The notes below the pieces were generated by a model. It did no database searches and was not told where the DNA came from. It saw nothing but the letters and a program-made list of their open reading frames with translations. From an uncultured Pedobacter sp. (GTDB taxonomy: Bacteria > Bacteroidota > Bacteroidia > Sphingobacteriales > Sphingobacteriaceae), in the NCBI RefSeq assembly GCF_913776295.1, contig NZ_CAJYOJ010000074.1:1-64000 (forward strand): DNA of 64,000 bases. Direction: 5' to 3'. Both the position numbers and the translations under genes were made by a program. Positions 41,979-50,691 of this stretch are shown one piece after another (position 1 is the first letter of the stretch; every line of letters starts with the position of its first letter).

Positions 41979-43325
41979 ATGAACTATTCTACTTTAAAGA
42001 AAAGTGTTGCGCTTTCTTTAGTGGCATTAACAGGAGTTGCTTCTCTTGCTGTCGCTCAGGATGCTCCTGCAACCTCTTCTGCTGTCAAGGTATTTGGCGG
42101 TAGAGGACAGTACAGAACTTGGTCTATCGGTGTACATGGTGGTGTTTTAATGCCAGTAGTTGCTATCGGTGGTACTAACGATTTCAACAAATGGGATGCT
42201 AACTTAGGTTACGGTTTAAACATCCGTAAGCAATTAGGTCACTCATTTGGTTTAGAATTAAACGGAACACGTGGTAAACTTTCAGGTAACAACGAAGGTA
42301 TTACTAATCCTGCTGTTAGAGATTTCGAAACTCAATTACAATATGCTGTAGATTTACGTGGTGTTGTAAACGTAGGTTCTATCGATTTCTTACGTCGTGA
42401 AAACGCTGTAGGTTTCTTCGTAACCGCTGGTGCTGGTATGTTGGCTTATGCGCCAAAAATTACTACTGGTAATGGTCAGGTTATCGATTGGAAAGGTAAA
42501 GCTATTGGTCCTGCTGATGACAGACATGAGGCTAAAGATTACGTAAAAGGTTTCTATATTCCAGTTGGTGCTGGTGTTAAATTCAAAGTTTCTGAGCGTG
42601 TTAACTTTAACTTAGGTTATACCATGAACTTTGTTGATGCTGACAACTTAGATGGAGTTTACGCAAAAGGTCAAACTAAAGACAAATTCTCTTACGGTTA
42701 TGCTGGTTTAGAATTCTCTTTAGGTTCTTCTGCTAAACCAAGTTTAGAGTGGACTAACCCATTAGCTACTATGTACGATGAGTTAAAAGATCCAACTTTA
42801 CGTCAAGAAGTTGAAGCATTGAAAAACCGTGTTTCTGCTGTTGAGAAATCTGTTGAAGATTTGAAAAAAGATACTGACGGTGACGGTGTTGCTGATCAAT
42901 TCGATAAATGCCCAGGTACTCCTGCTGGTACTGCTGTTGATGGTTCAGGTTGTCCTCTTCCAAAAGCAACAGAGCCTGCAGCTGCTACAAGCAATGTAAC
43001 TGGTTTCGAAAAAATCGGTTTCGATTTCAACTCTTCAGTTTTAAAAACTGAGTCTTACCCTACTTTAGATAAATTATCTTCAGTGTTACGTGAAAACGGT
43101 GGTAAAGTAACTGTAAATGGTTATGCTTCAAGCGAAGGTACTGCTGCATATAACTTGAAATTATCTAAAGACAGAGCTAACTCTGTTAAAACTTACTTAG
43201 TAAACTCTGGCGTTAACGCTAGTCAGGTTGCTACAAAAGGTTATGGTGAAGCTAACCCAATTGCTTCTAACGATACTGAAGAAGGTCGTATCCAGAACCG
43301 TCGTGTTGAAACTGCTAGAAACTAG
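41979..43325 (+). CDS. OmpA-family outer-membrane protein
   Basis: 448 residues. Signal peptide (about 1-26, ending SLAVAQD), an eight-strand OmpA-like barrel (about 35-260), a short coiled segment (LRQEVEALKNRVSAVEKSVEDL), one thrombospondin-3-type calcium repeat (DTDGDGVADQFDKCPGTP) and a C-terminal OmpA peptidoglycan-binding domain (about 345-448) with the GFDFNSS...GYASSEGT blocks and NRRVE near the end. It anchors the outer membrane to the wall. Codon use is strikingly uniform (GGT, GCT, CGT, AAC, TTA), a sign of high expression, as expected of a major OMP. Confidence 0.94.
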   Translation: MNYSTLKKSVALSLVALTGVASLAVAQDAPATSSAVKVFGGRGQYRTWSIGVHGGVLMPVVAIGGTNDFNKWDANLGYGLNIRKQLGHSFGLELNGTRGKLSGNNEGITNPAVRDFETQLQYAVDLRGVVNVGSIDFLRRENAVGFFVTAGAGMLAYAPKITTGNGQVIDWKGKAIGPADDRHEAKDYVKGFYIPVGAGVKFKVSERVNFNLGYTMNFVDADNLDGVYAKGQTKDKFSYGYAGLEFSLGSSAKPSLEWTNPLATMYDELKDPTLRQEVEALKNRVSAVEKSVEDLKKDTDGDGVADQFDKCPGTPAGTAVDGSGCPLPKATEPAAATSNVTGFEKIGFDFNSSVLKTESYPTLDKLSSVLRENGGKVTVNGYASSEGTAAYNLKLSKDRANSVKTYLVNSGVNASQVATKGYGEANPIASNDTEEGRIQNRRVETARN

Positions 43326-43346
43326 TATTTCAATATAAAAGTTAAG

Positions 43347-43376
43347 AAAGTCCCGATGCAAATCGGGACTTTTTTT
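43347..43376 (+). terminator. Terminator of the OmpA gene
   Basis: Perfect 11-bp stem AAAGTCCCGAT/ATCGGGACTTT around GCAA, then T residues; 21 bases after the stop. Confidence 0.9.
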
Positions 43377-43410
43377 ATGCCATTTTGTTTCGCGTATTAA
43401 GCTTTTTAGC

Positions 43411-43418
43411 TAAGTTTG
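43411..43418 (+). promoter_or_regulatory. -7 box of the DUF6728-ridA unit, predicting a leaderless mRNA
   Basis: TAAGTTTG matches TAnnTTTG fully and ends four bases before the ATG at 43423, the same spacing as at panD. Confidence 0.6.
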
Positions 43419-43422
43419 TACC

Positions 43423-43560
43423 ATGTACTTCTTTAGGAAAAAAGATCCCAACAGACCAAATAACATCAATTTGAGGATTATGCATTTTATTAATGCTTTG
43501 GCCATCTTGATTTTTCTTGCAGGTATCATCTACAAGCTTATTCAGTGGCTTGCTAAATAA
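43423..43560 (+). CDS. DUF6728-family small membrane protein
   Basis: 45 residues: a polar, basic head (MYFFRKKDPNRPNNINLRI) and one membrane helix (INALAILIFLAGIIYKLI) ending in WLAK. This is the layout of the DUF6728 family of Bacteroidota, which often begins MYFFRKKDP. Likely an inner-membrane peptide with its N-terminus in the cytoplasm; the function is unknown. The stop is 11 bases before the ridA ATG, so it is the first gene of that operon. The family call rests on memory of the N-terminal motif. Confidence 0.75.
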   Translation: MYFFRKKDPNRPNNINLRIMHFINALAILIFLAGIIYKLIQWLAK

Positions 43561-43571
43561 CCCCAAATCAT

Positions 43572-43952
43572 ATGAAACAAATTATTAAAACAACCAATGC
43601 TCCAGCCCCAATTGGACCATATAGCCAGGCTGTGCAAGCCGGAAACTTTTTATTCGTATCTGGCCAGGTAGCCATCAATCCGGAAAACGGGGAATTAAAT
43701 ATTGGGAATATCGAGGAAGAGACCCATCAGGTAATGCGCAACCTAAAAGCTGTTTTGCTTGAGGCCGGTTTAACGTTCGACCATGTTGTTAAGTCTACTA
43801 TTTTTTTAAGCGATATGGGTACCTTTGCTCAGGTTAATGAGGTTTACGGACAATATTTTACCGCTGATTTTCCTGCCCGGGAAACGGTTCAGGTTTCGGT
43901 ATTACCTAAAAATGTTAACGTAGAAATCTCTGTAATTGCCGTTTTAGGCTAG
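43572..43952 (+). CDS. ridA: RidA-family 2-iminobutanoate/2-iminopropanoate deaminase
   Basis: 126 residues, the standard RidA length. It hydrolyses reactive enamine/imine intermediates released by PLP enzymes such as threonine dehydratase, acting as a cytoplasmic trimer. APIGPYSQAV and FVSGQVAINPENGEL form the pocket. The catalytic Arg is in FPARETVQVSVLP (about residue 105) and a Glu near the end (VEISVIAV) completes the RidA subfamily pattern. It is followed two bases later by rarD. Confidence 0.95.
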   Translation: MKQIIKTTNAPAPIGPYSQAVQAGNFLFVSGQVAINPENGELNIGNIEEETHQVMRNLKAVLLEAGLTFDHVVKSTIFLSDMGTFAQVNEVYGQYFTADFPARETVQVSVLPKNVNVEISVIAVLG

Positions 43953-43954
43953 TT

Positions 43955-44857
43955 TTGGCAGAAAATAAAAGTAAATATTTTATATCCGGCATTGTTCCTT
44001 ACATCATCTGGGGAACAATGTCTATCCCTTTGCGCAACATAAAGGGATTTCCGCCACACGAAATTTTATATTATAGGATATTCGTCTCCATCACTTTAAT
44101 TTGGGCAACTATTTTTTTATTCAGAAGAACAGCATTAAAAAATGATCTGAATTTCTTAAAATCATTAAGCATCCGCAATAAAACCAAACTAATACTGCTT
44201 ACTGTGGTGTCGTCATTTCTAATCACTGGAAATTGGTTTACCTATATTTATGCCGTAAATAGCGTAAGCTTGAAAGCGGCTGCCTTTGCCTATATGGTTT
44301 GCCCGCTGTTAACGGCGCTCTGTGGATTTATTATTTTGAAAGAGCAATTAACTAAGGCCAAGATTATTGCGCTGATTGTTGCATTTATCAGTATTATACT
44401 ATTAGCAACGGGATCCTTACATGAAGTAATATGGGCCATTATCATAGCCTCCTTTTATGCTTTGTATGTTATTTTGCTCAAAATAATCAAAGGGCTAGAT
44501 AAATTTAACTTTTTAGGTGTTCAGTTAATTCTATCAGGATTAATGATGCTGCCATTGTATTTCTTCAATGCCGCGCCTTTTCCAACGGCATCTATATTTT
44601 GGCTGCATATATTTTTGATCGCCATTGTATTTACCATTGTTCCACTTTTTTTAAATGCCTATGCGCTGATGGGAATGCCATCCTCTGCCCTGGGTATTTT
44701 AATCTATGTTAATCCTATTGTTGCTTTTGCCGTTGCCTTTTTCTATTTTAAAGAGCAAATAGATCTGCACCAGCTTTTTGCTTATTTGCTTTTGCTGCTA
44801 TCGATCGTTATTTTTAATGCACAGTTGTTAAAAAGTGTTGTTTACAAGAAACAGTAG
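43955..44857 (+). CDS. rarD: EamA-family transporter RarD
   Basis: 300 residues with ten predicted membrane helices in two EamA halves. It opens SGIVPYIIWGTMSIPLRNI and has HEILYYRIFVSITLIW, both typical of RarD. KAAAFAYMVCPLLTALCGFIILKEQLT and the matching C-terminal ALGILIYVNPIVAFAVAFFYFKEQID are the repeated blocks. The substrate is unknown; the name comes from chloramphenicol sensitivity of Pseudomonas mutants. The start is TTG, two bases after the ridA stop, so translation is likely coupled. Confidence 0.88.
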   Translation: MAENKSKYFISGIVPYIIWGTMSIPLRNIKGFPPHEILYYRIFVSITLIWATIFLFRRTALKNDLNFLKSLSIRNKTKLILLTVVSSFLITGNWFTYIYAVNSVSLKAAAFAYMVCPLLTALCGFIILKEQLTKAKIIALIVAFISIILLATGSLHEVIWAIIIASFYALYVILLKIIKGLDKFNFLGVQLILSGLMMLPLYFFNAAPFPTASIFWLHIFLIAIVFTIVPLFLNAYALMGMPSSALGILIYVNPIVAFAVAFFYFKEQIDLHQLFAYLLLLLSIVIFNAQLLKSVVYKKQ

Positions 44858-44863
44858 AATATT

Positions 44864-46969
44864 TTGTTTAATTCGGTATTAGATACACCTGTTGAATTTT
44901 TGAAAGGCGTTGGGCCGAGCCGTGCTGATGTTTTAAAAAAGGATCTCGGCCTGTTTACCTATCAGGATTTGCTTGCACACTATCCTTTCAGGTATATCGA
45001 CCGTACTAAATATTTTAAAATCAATCAGATCAATCCCGATTCGCAGTATATACAGATCATTGGCCGGGTAGTTAGTAAAAAGGTAGTCGGAGATAAAAGA
45101 GCAAAACGTATCGTGGCTGTTTTTAAAGATGAAACCGCAATGATGGAGTTGGTTTGGTTTCAGAGCTTAAAGTGGGTTGATGATAACATTAATGTTGGTA
45201 CTGCATATGTAGCCTTTGGGAAACCTAATTTTTTTAACGGGACATTTAGTATTTCACATCCTGAAATGGAACTATACCAGCGCAAACCGGTTGGAAGAGG
45301 CAATTTAACTTTACAGCCGGTTTATAATTCAACGGAAAAGCTTAAAAAGTTTAATCTTGATTCAAAGGGGCTACAGCGTTTAATTGCAGGTCTTCTCGAT
45401 CAGATCATCCCACAGGTTCCGGAAAATTTACCGCAGTATATTATAGATAAATATCAGTTGCCAGATAAAAGATTGGCCTTGTTAAATATTCATTTCCCCA
45501 AAAATCAAAAGGATTTAAATGCGGCAGAAAGACGATTAAAATTTGAAGAGTTATTCTTCATCCAGTTGCAGCTCTTACACAACAAACATTTACGCCAGTT
45601 AAAATTTAAAGGTGCAACCTTCGATAAAGTTGGGGACAAGGTAAACCGCTTTTACAACGAATTTTTGCCCTTTGAGTTAACTAATGCTCAAAAACGGGTG
45701 GTTAAAGAAATCAGGATTGATACACAGCGGGGTGTTCAGATGAACCGGCTTGTTCAGGGCGACGTAGGCAGTGGTAAAACAGCGGTTGCGTTGATGAGCA
45801 TGCTATTGGCAAATGATAATGGCTACCAGGCTTGTATGATGGCACCTACTGAAATTTTAGCCCGTCAGCACTATGCTTCTATTACCGAGCTCGTAACCGA
45901 TAACCTGGTGCGTGTTGCCATCCTTACCGGAAATACTAAAAAGAAGGAGCGTACCATTTTGCATGAGCAGTTAGAGAGTGGAGAGATCGATATTCTGATC
46001 GGAACACACGCATTGATTGAAGATAAGGTTCAGTTTAAAAACCTGGGGCTGGTAGTGATTGATGAACAGCACCGTTTTGGTGTTGAACAACGTGCTAAGC
46101 TTTGGCGGAAAAATATTATTCCTCCGCATATCCTGGTCATGACGGCTACACCGATTCCGCGCACGCTGGCAATGACTTTATATGGTGATCTTGACGTTTC
46201 AATTATCGATGAATTACCGGCGGGCAGAAAACCTATCGAAACAAGACACCTTTTTGAAAGCCAACGGCTTAGGATGTTTGGTTTCATGAAACAGGAAATA
46301 GCCAAAGGCAGACAGGTTTATATTGTTTATCCTTTGATTAAAGAGAGCGAAAAGTTAGATCTTTTAAATCTTGAGGCGGGGATTGAGCAGTTAAGTTACC
46401 ATTTTCCACGTCCTGCTTACCAGATCAGTATTGTGCATGGGCAAATGGCAAATGCAGATAAACAATTCGAGATGCAGCAGTTTATTGATGGGAAAAATCA
46501 GATTATGGTGGCTACAACTGTAATTGAAGTAGGTGTTAATGTGCCTAATGCTTCTGTAATGGTCATTGAAAATGCCGAACGGTTTGGTCTGTCTCAGCTT
46601 CACCAGTTGCGTGGCAGGGTAGGCCGTGGCGCTGAACAATCTTTTTGTATCTTAATGAGTGGCAACAAACTTAGTAAAGAGGGTAAGATCCGTTTAGAAA
46701 CCATGGTTCGCACCAATAACGGGTTTGAAATTTCGGAAATTGATCTGCAGCTTCGCGGACCTGGTGATATTACCGGAACGCAGCAGAGTGGTGTACTGGA
46801 TTTGAAACTTGCGGACCTTGCTAAAGATCAGATAATTTTATCTGAAGCACGAAATACGGTTATCGGGCTTTTTTCGGAAGATCCAAAATTAGAAAAACCT
46901 GAACATGCCGCTTTAAAAGTATATCTGCAAAAGTTAGAAAGAGGAATTTCTTTTGATAAAATTAGTTAA
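44864..46969 (+). CDS. recG: ATP-dependent DNA helicase RecG
   Basis: 701 residues, normal for RecG. It remodels stalled forks and Holliday junctions. The N-terminal wedge/OB domain is about 1-230 (LDTPVEFLKGVGPSRADVL at the start). The helicase core has QGDVGSGKTAVA (Walker A), VVIDEQHRFGVEQR (DEQH box), MTATPIPRTLAMT, VATTVIEVGVNVPNA and QLHQLRGRVGRG. The C-terminal LRGPGDITGTQQSG completes it. The start is TTG, seven bases after rarD. The operon order is DUF6728-ridA-rarD-recG. Confidence 0.96.
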   Translation: MFNSVLDTPVEFLKGVGPSRADVLKKDLGLFTYQDLLAHYPFRYIDRTKYFKINQINPDSQYIQIIGRVVSKKVVGDKRAKRIVAVFKDETAMMELVWFQSLKWVDDNINVGTAYVAFGKPNFFNGTFSISHPEMELYQRKPVGRGNLTLQPVYNSTEKLKKFNLDSKGLQRLIAGLLDQIIPQVPENLPQYIIDKYQLPDKRLALLNIHFPKNQKDLNAAERRLKFEELFFIQLQLLHNKHLRQLKFKGATFDKVGDKVNRFYNEFLPFELTNAQKRVVKEIRIDTQRGVQMNRLVQGDVGSGKTAVALMSMLLANDNGYQACMMAPTEILARQHYASITELVTDNLVRVAILTGNTKKKERTILHEQLESGEIDILIGTHALIEDKVQFKNLGLVVIDEQHRFGVEQRAKLWRKNIIPPHILVMTATPIPRTLAMTLYGDLDVSIIDELPAGRKPIETRHLFESQRLRMFGFMKQEIAKGRQVYIVYPLIKESEKLDLLNLEAGIEQLSYHFPRPAYQISIVHGQMANADKQFEMQQFIDGKNQIMVATTVIEVGVNVPNASVMVIENAERFGLSQLHQLRGRVGRGAEQSFCILMSGNKLSKEGKIRLETMVRTNNGFEISEIDLQLRGPGDITGTQQSGVLDLKLADLAKDQIILSEARNTVIGLFSEDPKLEKPEHAALKVYLQKLERGISFDKIS

Positions 46970-47386
46970 TCAAAAAATCTCATTAATTTTTTGCGTTTTG
47001 ACAATAATATTTACTATTGTATTATTTGTCCTACTCGGGCTGCTTTTGGCATTATTTTTTTACGAGTTAGTCCCTTACAATTATTATTTTACCCCCTTTT
47101 TTAAATTACCAATATCCCTATCTTGCATGCGCCAAATATGAACTGTTTATCCTACAGGCCTGTAATGCCAGGATATCTTATTCGTAGTTTTTCGGCTATT
47201 ATAAGTTTATACATCAGATAGGGGATTCATAAATTTACATTGATTTTTTGATCCTTTTACCTTAGTCAGTATTGATACAGGTGATTGAACGGGTAGCAAT
47301 AAATCGTGTTAATACAGGAATTTGTGATGACTCATCAATGTTAAATTGTATTACAATCAATATCTAACCAAAATAAATTGAAAACT
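46970..47386. other. 410-base region upstream of susC, no gene recognised
   Basis: Between recG and susC. The first 170 bases are T-rich and produce a hydrophobic open frame (46953-47141) that starts inside recG with a TTG; I judge it a composition artefact. A GCCTGTAATGCCAGG segment (47158-47172) and several A/T stretches follow, but I see no full TAnnTTTG box at a useful distance from susC. It probably holds an undetected promoter and leader. Confidence 0.5.
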
Positions 47387-50300
47387 ATGAAAAAAACTCT
47401 ATTGAGGACTCTTGCCAGAAGTAGCATGTTTCTTGTTTGCAGTGGTGGTCTTGTTTTTTCTCCACTTGCCAGCATGTCTGCCAAAGCATCATTACATGAA
47501 AAGGAAGCTCTTGATTTTTACAAAATTCCTTTTGAGGATATTATTGTTAAGGGGAAAGTTACAGATGCAAAAGGTCCTGTTCCAGGTGTAAGTGTGAAGC
47601 TAAAAGGAGGCGCAGCAGCAACTGTAACCGATGGGTCAGGAAATTTTAGCATTAAAGTGCCTGAAGATGCCACACTGGTATTTACCTATATCGGTTATAC
47701 GGATCAGGAAGTTCAGGTAAAAAAACAAACCAATATTAATGTAAAGTTATCAGAAAATAACCAAAATCTTTCGGAAGTAGTTGTGGTGGGTTATGGTACA
47801 CAAAAGAAAGCCGTTGTGTCTGGCGCAGTTGCTTCAGTTAAAGGTACCGAGCTTGCCAAATCTTCATCGGTAAATTTAAGTAACTCTTTAGCCGGACGAT
47901 TGCCTGGTGTAACAGCTTTGCAGGGGAGTGGTGAGCCAGGTTACGATGGGTCGACCATTAGGATCCGCGGTACAAACTCACTTGGAAACAATAACGCGTT
48001 GATTGTAATCGATGGAATACCTAACCGTGCGGGGGGTATCGAGCGCTTAAATCCGAACGATATTGAAAGTGTATCGGTATTAAAGGATGCATCTGCTGCC
48101 ATTTATGGCTCTCAGGCGGCTAATGGAGTAATCTTAATTACCACCAAATTGGGTAAATCCGGCAAGCCTCAGTTTTCTTATGATTTCAGTTACGGCTTGC
48201 AGCAGCCTACCAGGATACCAAAAATGACTAATTCTGTACAGTATGCCGAAATTCTAAATGAGCTGAATATTTTTGGTTCTGATATCAATCCGAATGAGTG
48301 GGCGGCTGCATGGAACAGTTTCAAATCTACGGGTTCCTATACTTCTACTGGAGGAAAAACAATTAATGCTGCTTATAAAGCGGATGAGATCAGGAAATTT
48401 GCCGATGGATCAGATCCGTTAAGGTATCCCAATACCGATTGGTTTAAAACTACTTTTCAAAACTGGTCGCCTCAGCAAAGGCATAATGTTCAGATCAATG
48501 GTGGTAGTGAAAATGTAAAGTACCTCGTTTCTCTGGGTTATCTTGATCAGGATGGCTATTACAAAAATTCTGCCACTGGATATAAGCAATATGATTTGCG
48601 TTTCAATCTCGAATCAAAGCTGAGTAAATATATTACCACAACCTTAGGTGTAACAGCAAGAGAAGAAAACCGTAATTTCCCTACGGTTGGTGCAGGTGAT
48701 ATTTTCAGGTTTTTAATGCGGGGAAGACCGACTGAAATTGCGATATGGCCAAATGGTAAACCTGGAAGAGATATCGAGTACGGTTACAATCCTGTGATAT
48801 CTACAACAGATTTAACCGGTTATAACAAAGATATCAGAGATTATTTTCAAACTACAGGTAAGGTAGAAATTAAAATTCCAGGTGTTGAGGGACTAAAAGT
48901 AACCGGAACTGCAGCAGTAGATAAATATTCTGGCAGACAGAAAAACTGGCAATTGCCCTGGACACTTTACGATTGGGACAAAAAAACTTTTGAAGCAGAT
49001 GGTGTAACGCCGGTATTAACAGGTACAGTAAGATCGCAATATACTGATCCACGACTAAGGGAAACTGCTGGCGGTCAATTGGCCATTAACTTAACCGGAA
49101 TGATCAATTACGATAAAAAAATCGGCGATCACAATATTGGTTTAATGGCTGGTGTAACACGCGAAAAAGTAACAAATGATGGATTTACTGCTTTTAGAAG
49201 ATATTTTCTTTCATCAGTCATTGAGCAGTTACTAGCAGGAGATGAGAAAGAACAGTCTTTAGGAAATAATCCCGGCGATCCGAATAACTTATTTAACAGG
49301 GCTCGTTTAAGTTATTTCGGAAGGGCTGCTTATAATTATAAAGAAAAATACCTGGCAGAATTTTTATGGCGCGTAGATGGTTCATATATTTTTCCAACAG
49401 CCAGACGTTTTGGTTTCTTCCCTGGTGTATCAGTAGGCTGGCGTTTATCAGAAGAAGCATTTTTCAAAGAGAATGTGAGGTTCGTGGATAATTTAAAATT
49501 AAGGGCATCATATGGCCAGATGGGTGCTGAAGCTTATTTTGGAAATACATTGCAAGAATATCAATATCTGAGTTTGATGAATTTTGGAACATATACCATT
49601 AATGATCTGGTTACCAAAACACTTGTAGAAGGCAATGTACCTAATTTAGATTTTGGATGGGAGGTAGCCAATAATACCAACATCGGTTTAGATGCATCTT
49701 TTCTAAAGAATAGATTATCACTTGAGTTGGATTATTTTTATAACAAGAGAACAAACATCTTAATTAGCAGAAGTAGTTCGGTGCCTGAAAGCTCAGGTAT
49801 TGTAGATCGTTTACCGCCTGTTAACTTAGGAAAGGTGAATAATAAAGGTTTTGAGTTTAAATTGAGTTATAACGATCGGGTTGGGGATTTAAATTTTGGC
49901 GTGAGCGTAAACGGTGGTTATGCCAAAAACAAAATCATTTTTTGGGATGAAACACCCGGGGCCCCGGAGTGGCAACGATCAACAGGTAGGGTAACCAGCT
50001 CCTGGTTAGTGTACGAGTACGACGGTGTGTTTAAAGATCAGGCTGAAATTAATGCCAATACAATTAATTATAGTGCATTAACCAGCAATCTTCGGCCCGG
50101 TGATATGAAGTTTAAAGATATTAATGGCGATGGCAAAATCAATGCCGATGACAAAATACGGTTGGATAAAAATGGTACGCCAACCTTTACCGGTGGTTTT
50201 AACTTGAATCTTCAGTATAAGGGATTCGACTTATCTGTTCTAATTCAGGGTGCAACCGGCGGAATGCAGATTGTAGGGATTACAGAATCGGGTGATATTG

Positions 50301-50659
50301 GTAATTTCTTAGAATGGTCGTATAAAAACCGTTGGAGTATTGATAATCCAAGTTCAGTAAATCCACGTTTGTCAAACCGCGGAGCTACTTATTATACCGA
50401 TGGTAACAATGCATTAAACAATACGTATTGGTTGCGAAGCAATAACTACGTGAGGCTTAAAAATGTGGAATTAGGTTATACCCTGCCAACTGGCTGGGTT
50501 GAAAAAGTTGGTTTAAATAGTGTAAGGGTATATACCAATGGATTGAATCTGGCTACTCTTGATAAAATCAAAATTTGGGATCCTGAGTCAACCAATTCAA
50601 GCGGTCAGTATTATCCACAGGCCAGGGTAATCAATTTTGGTATTAAAGCCGCGTTTTAA
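47387..50659 (+). CDS. SusC/RagA-type TonB-linked outer-membrane protein
   Basis: About 1090 residues (ATG at 47387; a TTG lies three codons earlier). Signal peptide, then a carboxypeptidase-like beta domain (GKVTDAKGPVPGVSVKLKGG), the SusC-specific LSEVVVVGYGTQKKAVVSGAV block (around residues 130-150) that includes the TonB box region, a plug (LAGRLPGVTALQGSGEPG, TIRIRGTNSLGNNNALIVIDG) and the 22-strand barrel ending in an aromatic C-terminus (NFGIKAAF). It imports large ligands (glycans or peptides) with its SusD lid, which follows at once. Confidence 0.95.
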   Translation: MKKTLLRTLARSSMFLVCSGGLVFSPLASMSAKASLHEKEALDFYKIPFEDIIVKGKVTDAKGPVPGVSVKLKGGAAATVTDGSGNFSIKVPEDATLVFTYIGYTDQEVQVKKQTNINVKLSENNQNLSEVVVVGYGTQKKAVVSGAVASVKGTELAKSSSVNLSNSLAGRLPGVTALQGSGEPGYDGSTIRIRGTNSLGNNNALIVIDGIPNRAGGIERLNPNDIESVSVLKDASAAIYGSQAANGVILITTKLGKSGKPQFSYDFSYGLQQPTRIPKMTNSVQYAEILNELNIFGSDINPNEWAAAWNSFKSTGSYTSTGGKTINAAYKADEIRKFADGSDPLRYPNTDWFKTTFQNWSPQQRHNVQINGGSENVKYLVSLGYLDQDGYYKNSATGYKQYDLRFNLESKLSKYITTTLGVTAREENRNFPTVGAGDIFRFLMRGRPTEIAIWPNGKPGRDIEYGYNPVISTTDLTGYNKDIRDYFQTTGKVEIKIPGVEGLKVTGTAAVDKYSGRQKNWQLPWTLYDWDKKTFEADGVTPVLTGTVRSQYTDPRLRETAGGQLAINLTGMINYDKKIGDHNIGLMAGVTREKVTNDGFTAFRRYFLSSVIEQLLAGDEKEQSLGNNPGDPNNLFNRARLSYFGRAAYNYKEKYLAEFLWRVDGSYIFPTARRFGFFPGVSVGWRLSEEAFFKENVRFVDNLKLRASYGQMGAEAYFGNTLQEYQYLSLMNFGTYTINDLVTKTLVEGNVPNLDFGWEVANNTNIGLDASFLKNRLSLELDYFYNKRTNILISRSSSVPESSGIVDRLPPVNLGKVNNKGFEFKLSYNDRVGDLNFGVSVNGGYAKNKIIFWDETPGAPEWQRSTGRVTSSWLVYEYDGVFKDQAEINANTINYSALTSNLRPGDMKFKDINGDGKINADDKIRLDKNGTPTFTGGFNLNLQYKGFDLSVLIQGATGGMQIVGITESGDIGNFLEWSYKNRWSIDNPSSVNPRLSNRGATYYTDGNNALNNTYWLRSNNYVRLKNVELGYTLPTGWVEKVGLNSVRVYTNGLNLATLDKIKIWDPESTNSSGQYYPQARVINFGIKAAF

Positions 50660-50691
50660 TGTATAGCTATTTATCAATTATAATCAAGAAT

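Noticed and set aside
46953..47141. 62-codon hydrophobic open frame overlapping the end of recG
   Set aside because: Starts with a TTG inside recG; its hydrophobicity follows from T-rich DNA and no promoter or family match is visible.
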